Positions 1 through 4,602 of a DNA stretch of 7,579 nt are shown one piece after another; position 1 is the first letter of the stretch, and every line of letters begins with the position of its first letter. This stretch comes from Rickettsia typhi. Its GTDB lineage: Bacteria; Pseudomonadota; Alphaproteobacteria; Rickettsiales; UBA1997. Location of the stretch: the NCBI GenBank assembly GCA_945874115.1, contig CAMCFD010000072.1:1-7579 (forward strand). Direction: 5' to 3'. The position numbers and the translations under genes were made by a program. The notes under the pieces were generated by a model. It was not told the DNA's origin and did no database searches. It was given only the letters and a program-made list of their open reading frames with translations.

Positions 1-65
1 GCTAAAAAGTCAAAATTTGCGCAAAAACCGTTAATTTGTAAGTTTTACCCATTATTTTAAATTTT
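1..65. other. Leftmost 65 bases, no supportable gene
   Basis: AT-rich sequence before the first copy of the pth start. One plus-strand frame is open from the window edge to a TAA at 58-60 and could be the last 19 codons of an upstream gene, but its translation matches nothing I recognise. It contains a 10-bp palindrome, TTTGCGCAAA, at 16-25. In many alphaproteobacteria the gene upstream of pth is rplY, but nothing here shows that. Confidence 0.3.
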
Positions 66-102
66 ATGAATTTATTAGTCGGACTCGGAAATTACGGCAA
101 AA
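66..102 (+). repeat. Upstream copy of the 37-bp direct repeat (duplicated pth 5' end)
   Basis: Bases 66-102 are identical to 201-237, the first 12 codons of pth plus one base. The copies are offset by exactly 135 bp, so both are in the same reading frame. Sequence before the two copies is not clearly alike: CATT-rich stretches at about 50-65 and 180-200 are similar, but both are AT-rich. Perfect identity over 37 bp is far beyond chance and suggests a recent duplication, or an assembly error. Confidence 0.95.
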
Positions 103-173
103 TTTTGTCTTTACATGCAATTATGCATGCCCCAGGTTATGGGGATCCCCGTTTTTGCCTTGCTCACAAAATT
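101..173. repeat. Palindrome-rich insert with 8-bp terminal inverted repeats
   Basis: The DNA between the two pth-start copies has AATTTTGT at 101-108 matched by its inverse ACAAAATT at 166-173. Inside lie a perfect hairpin (CATGCA, loop ATTA, TGCATG, 114-129), a CCCC/GGGG pair around a 7-nt loop (130-144) and the palindrome GGGGATCCCC (141-150). Nested inverted repeats in a segment of about 73 bp resemble small palindromic elements such as those inserted into rickettsial genes, but I do not recognise a named family. It is too small to encode a transposase. It could instead be a structured leader of pth mRNA. Confidence 0.45.
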
Positions 174-200
174 AAATGACATTTTTTAACCTTTTATACC

Positions 201-237
201 ATGAATTTATTAGTCGGACTCGGAAATTACGGCAAAA
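201..237 (+). repeat. Downstream copy of the 37-bp direct repeat (authentic pth start)
   Basis: Second copy of the repeat at 66-102, here followed by the intact pth frame. The match ends within a run of A after GGC (codons 12-13). Confidence 0.95.
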
Positions 238-740
238 AATATGAAAAAACACGCCATAATTTCGGCTTTTTAGTTTTAGACGAAATAATTCGCGAATTTA
301 ATTTCGAAAAAATCGGCGACAAATTTTCTTCCGAAGCTTTTGTCGGCGAAATTTCAGGTGAAAAAATCATCGCCATAAAGCCACAAACTTACATGAACAA
401 TTCAGGAATTGCCGCGCTTTCGGCCGCAACTTTCTATAAAATAAATCCCGAAAATATTATCGTATTTCACGACGAAATCGACATTGATTTTGGCAAAATA
501 AAAACAAAAATCGGTGGCGGAAATGCCGGACATAACGGCTTAAAATCAATCGACGAAAGACTTGGCAAAGATTATTGGCGCGTCAGACTTGGCGTTTCAA
601 GGCCGCAAAATAAAGAATATGAAATTGCAGATTACGTCTTGTCAAAATTTAGTGACGAAGAATTAACAAGCGTCGAAAAAATCGCGCAAAACATTGCGAA
701 ATCAATGCCGAAATTTTTACTTGAGAAAAAATTCGATTAG
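201..740 (+). CDS. pth: Peptidyl-tRNA hydrolase
   Basis: Pth cleaves the ester bond of peptidyl-tRNAs that fall off stalled ribosomes, releasing peptide and reusable tRNA; it is a cytosolic monomer. The 179-residue product has the usual bacterial length and all main active-site positions: Asn9 and His19 (TRHNFG), Asn66 in KPQTYMNNSG, Asp91 in FHDEID and His111-Asn112 in GGGNAGHNGLKS, matching E. coli Asn10, His20, Asn68, Asp93, His113 and Asn114. One oddity is GLGNYG at residues 6-11, where the family nearly always has GLGNPG. The start at 201 is the only ATG leading into a full frame; the identical ATG at 66 runs into a stop. No Shine-Dalgarno is visible. The secreted-protein gene follows 40 bp downstream on the same strand, possibly co-transcribed. 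The product identification is secure. Confidence 0.97.
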   Translation: MNLLVGLGNYGKKYEKTRHNFGFLVLDEIIREFNFEKIGDKFSSEAFVGEISGEKIIAIKPQTYMNNSGIAALSAATFYKINPENIIVFHDEIDIDFGKIKTKIGGGNAGHNGLKSIDERLGKDYWRVRLGVSRPQNKEYEIADYVLSKFSDEELTSVEKIAQNIAKSMPKFLLEKKFD

Positions 741-748
741 CTATAACT

Positions 749-754
749 TATAAT
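749..754 (+). promoter_or_regulatory. Possible -10 box for the secreted-protein gene
   Basis: A perfect TATAAT lies in the 40-bp gap after pth, 26 bp before the next start codon. There is no good -35: TTGAGA at 721-726 is 22 bp away, too far for a typical sigma-70 promoter. In such AT-rich DNA a chance match is quite possible. Confidence 0.3.
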
Positions 755-780
755 AATTGCACCATAAAATTAAATAAAAT

Positions 781-1296
781 ATGAAATTCTTAAAAATAGC
801 TATTATTCTTACTCTGATAAGCTTTCAGGGCGCGTTTTCACAAGAAAAAACGGCAAAACAAACTGAGAAAAAAGTTGAAAAAGTTGACGCAAAAAGCGTT
901 AATGATATAAAAACTTTCGATTTTGAGAGAATTTTTACCGAAGCCGAAACTTATTATAACGCCGCAAAAAATTGGCAGAAAATAAAATGCACGTCGGCGA
1001 GCGGTTTCGTTTGCACAAAAAGAGAATGTCCGCGCTTAAATTTGGTCGAAAATTCACACATGATTCTTGACAAAAAAAGCGAAATTATTTCACTTTGCAA
1101 AGACAAAGTTTGTCGTTATTATCCGGCCGAATTCGAGCAAACCGGAGTTTTCATCAATGTTCGCGTGAAAGATTCGGACGGAATTTTAATCAGAGTTTTA
1201 GGCGACAGCAGATTCAAACAAAGTTCGATGATCGGCCTTGACGCCTACATTTCAAACGGCGTTTGTGAATCGGTGAAAAATGAAGTTAAACCTTAG
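781..1296 (+). CDS. Secreted six-cysteine protein of unknown function
   Basis: I do not recognise this 171-residue protein. Residues 1-20 form a clear Sec signal peptide: a basic start (MKFLK), a hydrophobic core (IAIILTLISF) and a likely cleavage site near AFS|Q. There is no lipobox cysteine, so it is probably free in the periplasm or exported. Residues 21-45 are a Lys/Glu-rich, probably unstructured linker. The rest is a compact domain with cysteines at 70, 78, 83, 106, 111 and 162, enough for three disulfides, including CX7CX4C and CX4C spacings. The C-terminal part (about 115-162, ending LDAYISNGVC) looks like beta strands. All six cysteines lie in the predicted exported part, which supports oxidative folding. 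The gene follows pth by 40 bp. Its tail overlaps the end of a small minus-strand ORF by 11 bp. Confidence 0.85.
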   Translation: MKFLKIAIILTLISFQGAFSQEKTAKQTEKKVEKVDAKSVNDIKTFDFERIFTEAETYYNAAKNWQKIKCTSASGFVCTKRECPRLNLVENSHMILDKKSEIISLCKDKVCRYYPAEFEQTGVFINVRVKDSDGILIRVLGDSRFKQSSMIGLDAYISNGVCESVKNEVKP

Positions 1297-1453
1297 TTTT
1301 TTGTGATTGATTTTGTTTGCGAGATTCATTTGAAATAGGTGTTTGTCCAACTATTGTGGCAGAAAATATAAGCACCACCAATTGACAAGAAACATTTTTT
1401 AGATAATACCAAGAAGAATAGAATTTCTCAATCACTTGTCGAGAAATATTCAT
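1286..1453 (-). CDS. Small ORF overlapping the rarA stop, putative 55-residue membrane peptide
   Basis: On the minus strand, the ATG at 1453-1451 overlaps the rarA TGA as ATGA, the arrangement typical of translational coupling. AAGGA lies at 1464-1460, six bases before this ATG, whereas the larger genes here show no such motif; however, AAGGA is also part of rarA codons for Lys-Asp, so it may be incidental. The frame runs 55 codons to TAA at 1288-1286. The product starts MNISRQVIEKFYSSWYYLKN, has one hydrophobic segment at about 21-36 (VSCQLVVLIFSATIVG) and ends in a polar basic tail. This suggests a single-pass inner-membrane peptide or one with an uncleaved signal. I recognise no family. 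Its 3' end runs 11 bp into the convergent secreted-protein gene. It fills nearly all of an otherwise empty 153-bp gap. It could still be a chance ORF. Confidence 0.5.
   Translation of the reverse strand: MNISRQVIEKFYSSWYYLKNVSCQLVVLIFSATIVGQTPISNESRKQNQSQKTKV
1423..1447 (-). terminator. Weak hairpin just after rarA
   Basis: ATTTCTC at 1423-1429 pairs with GAGAAAT at 1441-1447 around an 11-nt loop. In the minus direction it follows the rarA stop and is followed by a U-containing but mixed stretch. The stem is AT-rich and there is no proper T-run, so termination is doubtful; if the small ORF is real, the hairpin lies inside it. Confidence 0.2.
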
Positions 1454-2838
1454 AATTCATCCTTGATTTTTTGGCGCAAATTATTCCAATATTCAAGCCT
1501 CTTTTTCACTTCGCGCTCAAAGCCCCTTTCGTTTGGCTCATAAAATTTCGGCCGATTATTTTTTGATATTTCAAGCGGAAAATATTCCTGCCCAGAAAAA
1601 CAATCCGGCGTATCGTGATCATAAATATAGCCTTTGTGAAAACCTTGATCTTTCATCATTTTCGTCGGCGCATTTAAAATATGTTTTGGTGGATGAAGTT
1701 GAGTCGAGTCTCTCGCAAACGCAACAGCCGCCTTGTGCGCGACATAGCTTGCATTTGATTTTGGCGCCGTCGCTAAATAAATCACCGCGTGACTCAGTGC
1801 ATAATCTCCCTCGGGGCTCCCTAGAAAATCATAATTTTCTTTGCACGCCATAACCTGCAGAAGAGCGTTTGGATCAGCAATTCCGACATCTTCAGTCGCA
1901 AAGCGCGCAAGACGGCGCAAAATATAATATGGATCTTGCCCCGCAACCAACATTCGCGCCAAATAATAAAGCGCCGCGTCAACATCAGATCCACGCAAAC
2001 ACTTATGCAGCGCGCTTATCAAGTTAAAATGGAAATCCCCTTTATTATCAAATTGCGGCGAGCGTTTAGTGACAATATGCAAAAGATCGTCGCGCGTCAA
2101 TAATTTTTGCGCGCCCTTTTCAGTCAAGTTTTCTTGCTGAAATTTACCCTTTGTCGCCTTCGCCAAAAAAGCTTGCGCGCCATCTCCAACAAACCCAAAC
2201 AATTCTTCACTCGCATTCAACAAATATCGCGCATCGCCGCAAGCAAGCTCGATCAAAGCTTGTCGCGCATCATCATCAAGCGGCAGTTTTTTGCCCATAA
2301 AATTCTCGGCAAATTGCAATAATTTTTCGAGTGAAACATTGTCAAGCGAGTTGAGTGTTAAAACTTTACAGCGCGACAAAATCGCCGAATTAAGCGCAAA
2401 TGAAGGGTTTTCAGTTGTTGTTCCGACTAAAATAATTGTTCCGTCTTCGACAAAAGGCAAAAATAAATCTTGCTGAGTTTTGTTAAAATGGTGAATTTCG
2501 TCAACCATCAAAATGGTTTTTTTCTTGACGCCTTGCGACAATAAATCGTTGCGATTATTTTTGGTGCGAATTTCATCGATAATTTTGCGAATCTCCGCCG
2601 TATTTGACTCGACCGCCGAAATCATCACGAAATCTGCCTGCGAAATATCGGCCAAAACTTTCGCAATCGTCGTCTTGCCAACGCCAGCCGGCCCCCAAAG
2701 AATCATCGACGGAACATTTTTTGACGCCGCAATCAAACTTAGCGCGCCAAACTCACCAAAAAGATGATCTTGCCCGACAATTTCACTAAAACTCTTCGGC
2801 CGAAGCAAATGAGCTAGAGGCTTTGCATTATTTTCCAT
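1450..2838 (-). CDS. rarA: Replication-associated recombination protein A (RarA/MgsA AAA+ ATPase)
   Basis: RarA is a clamp-loader-like AAA+ ATPase acting on DNA ends and stalled replication forks; homologues are E. coli RarA and eukaryotic WRNIP1/Mgs1. The 462-residue product is close to the 447 of E. coli. Visible motifs are Walker A GPAGVGKT (49-56), Walker B LMVDEIHH (110-117), sensor 1 GTTTENPSF (139-147), an arginine finger at Arg156 in ILSRCK and sensor 2 GDAR (201-204). The C-terminal half has the RarA-specific helical region including GDFHFNLISALHKCLRGSD and MLVAGQDPYYILRRLARFATEDVG. The frame is open 35 codons further upstream, but I chose the ATG at 2838-2836 because MENNAKPLAHLLRPKSF matches where the family begins, and the extra residues would come from promoter DNA. 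The stop overlaps the start of a small ORF. It diverges from the coiled-coil gene at 2936. Confidence 0.96.
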   Translation of the reverse strand: MENNAKPLAHLLRPKSFSEIVGQDHLFGEFGALSLIAASKNVPSMILWGPAGVGKTTIAKVLADISQADFVMISAVESNTAEIRKIIDEIRTKNNRNDLLSQGVKKKTILMVDEIHHFNKTQQDLFLPFVEDGTIILVGTTTENPSFALNSAILSRCKVLTLNSLDNVSLEKLLQFAENFMGKKLPLDDDARQALIELACGDARYLLNASEELFGFVGDGAQAFLAKATKGKFQQENLTEKGAQKLLTRDDLLHIVTKRSPQFDNKGDFHFNLISALHKCLRGSDVDAALYYLARMLVAGQDPYYILRRLARFATEDVGIADPNALLQVMACKENYDFLGSPEGDYALSHAVIYLATAPKSNASYVAHKAAVAFARDSTQLHPPKHILNAPTKMMKDQGFHKGYIYDHDTPDCFSGQEYFPLEISKNNRPKFYEPNERGFEREVKKRLEYWNNLRQKIKDEL

Positions 2839-2843
2839 TTTTA

Positions 2844-2871
2844 TTGACAAAAATTTTTTTTCCACTATAAT
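2844..2871 (+). promoter_or_regulatory. Near-perfect sigma-70 promoter for the coiled-coil gene
   Basis: TTGACA at 2844-2849 and TATAAT at 2866-2871, separated by 16 bp, match both consensus boxes exactly. Transcription would begin near 2878, leaving a leader of about 57 nt before the ATG at 2936. This argues against the in-frame ATG at 2876 as a start. The -35 box sits only 5 bp upstream of the rarA start codon, inside the rarA leader. Confidence 0.75.
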
Positions 2872-2878
2872 TATAGTG
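2863..2878. promoter_or_regulatory. 16-bp palindrome carrying -10 boxes on both strands (divergent rarA promoter)
   Basis: CACTATAATTATAGTG is a perfect palindrome, so TATAAT occurs on the plus strand (2866-2871) and on the minus strand (2875-2870). The minus copy is well placed for rarA, giving a leader of roughly 25 nt; its -35 (around 2893-2898, GTGGTA on the minus strand) is poor. The two promoters overlap, so RNA polymerase probably cannot occupy both at once. The palindrome could also be an operator. Confidence 0.5.
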
Positions 2879-2899
2879 TGGCAGATTTTTTTTACCACA

Positions 2900-2930
2900 A
2901 AAAACACCAGATATAAACCTAAAAACACCA
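2900..2930 (+). repeat. Direct repeat AAAAACACCA, two copies 21 bp apart
   Basis: AAAAACACCA occurs at 2900-2909 and 2921-2930, in the leader of the coiled-coil gene, within a broader A/C-rich stretch starting ACCACAAA at 2894. The spacing is seven codons and translation of the leader reads TTKNTRYKPKNTKN. Its role is unknown. Confidence 0.5.
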
Positions 2931-2935
2931 AAAAT

Positions 2936-3205
2936 ATGAACACTATGACACATCATTTTTTTACAATCGACACATTGCAATTTTCTAAAAGATTGCAAAA
3001 AGCCGGAATGAATCAAGAAATTTCTGAAGAATTAGCCGAAGCAATCAAAGAAAGTGCGTCGCAATCAGTTGATGGCCTTGCTTCGAAAAAAGATTTACAA
3101 GAATTAGAGCTTAAAATGGAGATGATGAAGAAAGACATAATCATCAAACTTGGAAGCCTTATGGTGATTGGAATTTCAATTCTCGCGGCGTTGATAAAAT
3201 TGTAA
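2936..3205 (+). CDS. Small coiled-coil protein with C-terminal membrane anchor, DUF1640/CCDC90-like
   Basis: The 89-residue product has the layout of bacterial DUF1640-type proteins: a short N-terminal segment FTIDTLQFSKRLQKAG (9-24), an acidic helix (about 26-45), then LASKKDLQELELKMEMMKKD (48-67), a heptad-like coiled coil, and a hydrophobic tail anchor at about 72-88 (LGSLMVIGISILAALIK). The function of these proteins in bacteria is poorly known; eukaryotic relatives include MCUR1/CCDC90 of mitochondria. The start is ATG 2936; ATG 2945 is nearly as good. An in-frame ATG at 2876 lies at the predicted transcription start and adds only leader-derived residues. There is no Shine-Dalgarno. The gene is transcribed divergently from rarA from a consensus promoter and converges on fdxA. 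Family assignment is from architecture and motif memory, so it is moderate. Confidence 0.75.
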   Translation: MNTMTHHFFTIDTLQFSKRLQKAGMNQEISEELAEAIKESASQSVDGLASKKDLQELELKMEMMKKDIIIKLGSLMVIGISILAALIKL

Positions 3206-3336
3206 AATGCGCTAAAATTTGCGGGGGCGAACAAAAATCACCCTCACAAAAAATATTGATGTTAGAAAATGCATAGAAGAAAAATCAATAACTCATAAAC
3301 CCTTGCTATTCTAAGTTTGGCTCCTCATCCAAAAAA

Positions 3337-3657
3337 CTATTTTCCTTGGAAAAACTTTTTGAACTTACCTTCCATTCCGTCAAAATCTTTTGCCTCAGGC
3401 AGTGGATCTTTTATCTTCGTAATATTTGGCCATTCTTTGGCATATTTGCGATTAATTTCAACCCACTCAACCAAATTTTCCGCCTCAGGAAAAATCGCCT
3501 CCGCGGGGCATTCTGGCACACAAACGCCACAATCGATGCACTCATCTGGGTCGATTACTAGCATATTTTCGCCTTCGTAAAAGCAATCAACTGGGCACAC
3601 GGCAACGCAGTCGGTATATTTGCACTTCACACAATTGTCGGTAACAACGTAAGTCAT
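3337..3657 (-). CDS. fdxA: Seven-iron ferredoxin ([3Fe-4S][4Fe-4S]), FdxA type
   Basis: A small cytosolic electron carrier of 106 residues, the normal length of FdxA / ferredoxin II. Cysteines follow the Azotobacter ferredoxin I pattern shifted by one: Cys9, Cys17 and Cys50 should hold the [3Fe-4S] cluster, and Cys21, Cys40, Cys43 and Cys46 the [4Fe-4S] cluster; Cys12 and Cys25 are the extra conserved cysteines. Key stretches are CVKCKYTDCVAVCPVDC (9-25) and CIDCGVCVPECP (40-51), followed by the family tail with WPNIT and KDPLPEAKDFDG. I chose ATG 3657 over an ATG 30 bp upstream because MTYVVTDNC is the conserved family start. It follows ccmC by 64 bp on the same strand. The redox partner cannot be told from this context. 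Confidence 0.96.
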   Translation of the reverse strand: MTYVVTDNCVKCKYTDCVAVCPVDCFYEGENMLVIDPDECIDCGVCVPECPAEAIFPEAENLVEWVEINRKYAKEWPNITKIKDPLPEAKDFDGMEGKFKKFFQGK

Positions 3658-3685
3658 AATTTTAATAAACAAATTTTGCGAAGAC

Positions 3686-3711
3686 AAAAAAATTATCCTC
3701 GCGGAGATTAT
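3686..3711 (-). terminator. Possible intrinsic terminator after ccmC
   Basis: Reading the minus strand, an imperfect stem (ATAATCTC against GAGGATAAT, with one mismatch and one bulge, loop CGC) is followed at once by seven T residues (3692-3686). It starts 11 bases after the ccmC stop. The stem is weak but the T-run is good, so partial termination between ccmC and fdxA is plausible. Confidence 0.4.
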
Positions 3712-3721
3712 GATTTCTCAA

Positions 3722-4420
3722 CTATTTTCGCGCCAATTTTTTGCGCATAATTTCTGTTTTAACTTTTATTAATGCCATAAAAACAAAATAAGAAAAATAG
3801 GCTCCAAATGTTAATAATAGTGGCTCTAGCATAGATTTGTCAATAGAAATTCCGCCTTTGCGAAAAATGCTCGCCGGCTGGTGCAGTGAATTAAAATATT
3901 CGACCGAAAATTTTATGATAGGAATATTGATAAAACCAACAATTGAAATGATCGCCGCAATTTTTTCTCCGCGCGATTTATCGTCAAAAGAATCGAGCAA
4001 AATTATATAGCCAAAATATAAAAACAACAAAATCAACATCGAAGTAAGTCGCGCATCCCACGCCCAATAAGTGCCCCAAATCGGCTTGCCCCAAAGGCTT
4101 CCGGTGATAAGAGTAATTGCACAGAACATCAGACCAATTGGCGCAATTGCGCGTGAAATCAAGTAAAAAAACGGATTTCTCCACACGAATCCACTAACAT
4201 TAAACACCGCCATAAAGCTGTAAACCATTAGAGCCATCCACGCCGCGGGCACATGAATATACATTATATAAATCGCATTTGATTGTTGATAATCAAGAGG
4301 TGATTTTAGAATTGCCGGCGCCGCCAAAGCAATAAACACAAGCATTGCGACACAAGAAAACGGCGCGAAAAATGCGAAATTTTTATCGAAATTCTTGAAG
4401 TTCAGTAAATAATTTATCAT
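3722..4420 (-). CDS. ccmC: Heme exporter protein CcmC (cytochrome c maturation system I)
   Basis: CcmC is an inner-membrane protein that loads heme onto the chaperone CcmE for assembly of c-type cytochromes. The 232-residue product (E. coli about 245) has six predicted membrane segments. It carries the tryptophan-rich WWD motif WGKPIWGTYWAWDARLTS (110-127) facing the periplasm and the two heme-ligand histidines, His56 in YIHVPAAW and His180 in FNSLHQPAS, matching E. coli His60 and His184. No other ccm genes are in the window; scattered ccm genes are common in Rickettsiales. It lies 182 bp downstream of hisS on the same strand, across a REP-like hairpin, so it probably has its own promoter. 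The start ATG at 4420 has no Shine-Dalgarno. Confidence 0.96.
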   Translation of the reverse strand: MINYLLNFKNFDKNFAFFAPFSCVAMLVFIALAAPAILKSPLDYQQSNAIYIMYIHVPAAWMALMVYSFMAVFNVSGFVWRNPFFYLISRAIAPIGLMFCAITLITGSLWGKPIWGTYWAWDARLTSMLILLFLYFGYIILLDSFDDKSRGEKIAAIISIVGFINIPIIKFSVEYFNSLHQPASIFRKGGISIDKSMLEPLLLTFGAYFSYFVFMALIKVKTEIMRKKLARK

Positions 4421-4437
4421 GTTTTACTTTTTATTTT

Positions 4438-4465
4438 CGAGCTATAAAAATCGTTAAATAGCTCG
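4438..4465. promoter_or_regulatory. Inverted repeat overlapping a possible ccmC promoter
   Basis: CGAGCTAT (4438-4445) and ATAGCTCG (4458-4465) form an 8-bp perfect inverted repeat around 12 nt. On the minus strand a candidate promoter for ccmC spans it: TTGGCG (4469-4464), 17 bp, TATAGC (4446-4441), about 20 bp before the start codon; each box has four of six consensus bases. An inverted repeat across a promoter suggests a repressor site. It is not a terminator, since no T-run follows on either strand. Confidence 0.3.
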
Positions 4466-4491
4466 CCAATTCTCTATCCATCAATTTTATT

Positions 4492-4537
4492 ATTCCCGAT
4501 CCACCTATTTTGTCATTCCCGCTACACCCATTTTGTC
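4492..4537. repeat. Two degenerate 23-bp tandem units leading into a REP hairpin
   Basis: ATTCCCG begins at 4492, 4515 and 4538, a strict 23-bp period. The first two units share ATTCCCG, then a variable CCAC/ACAC part, then ATTTTGTC. The third start is the hairpin itself. The first two units lack the GGGAAT half and look like decayed or truncated copies. Confidence 0.75.
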
Positions 4538-4557
4538 ATTCCCGCGAAGGCGGGAAT
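4538..4557. repeat. REP/dRS3-like palindrome
   Basis: ATTCCCGC, loop GAAG, GCGGGAAT forms an 8-bp perfect stem. It fits the pattern ATTCCC-N8-GGGAAT described for Neisseria dRS3 and is part of the GTCATTCCCGCGAAGGCGGG type of intergenic repeat seen in many proteobacteria. It sits between hisS and ccmC, the usual intergenic location of such repeats, and might stabilise the 3' end of hisS mRNA. There is no T-run, so it is not a classical terminator. Confidence 0.85.
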
Positions 4558-4602
4558 CTAATCAGCAATCAAGAAGCTTGCTGCCCAAAACAAATTCCTC
4601 TT

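Larger units (their letters stand above)
66..179 (+). pseudogene. 37-codon ORF: pth start remnant running into inserted sequence, possible leader peptide
   Basis: An ATG at 66 opens a frame of 37 codons ending in TGA at 177-179. Its first 12 residues, MNLLVGLGNYGK, equal the start of Pth; the next 25 come from the intervening DNA and resemble no part of Pth. The catalytic histidine and everything after it are missing, so it cannot be an active hydrolase. It is most simply the dead 5' stub left by a duplication or insertion. Because it stops 21 nt before the real pth ATG and keeps a start codon, it could act as an upstream ORF affecting pth translation; that is inference. No Shine-Dalgarno is visible before it. 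Confidence 0.5.

Noticed and set aside
1382..1387. TTGACA in the gap between the secreted-protein gene and rarA
   Set aside because: No acceptable -10 box at 15-19 bp on the plus strand and no plus-strand gene downstream.
1533..1853. Plus-strand ORF antisense to rarA
   Set aside because: Lies wholly within the well-supported rarA frame and shows no family motifs; it is a shadow ORF.
2876..2935. In-frame upstream ATG at 2876 extending the coiled-coil protein by 20 residues
   Set aside because: It lies at or before the predicted transcription start of a consensus promoter, and the extra residues come from the A/C-rich leader.
2839..2943. N-terminal extension of RarA starting MFIFLVFLGLYLVFF, looking like a membrane segment
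   Set aside because: It is a read-through of the divergent promoter and leader; the RarA family starts at about MENNAKPLAHLLRPKSF.
3225..3243. Hairpin GGGCGA/TCACCC between the coiled-coil gene and fdxA as a bidirectional terminator
   Set aside because: It has an internal mismatch on the plus strand and a G-U pair on the minus strand, and no T-run on either side. The 131-bp gap 3206-3336 otherwise shows nothing.
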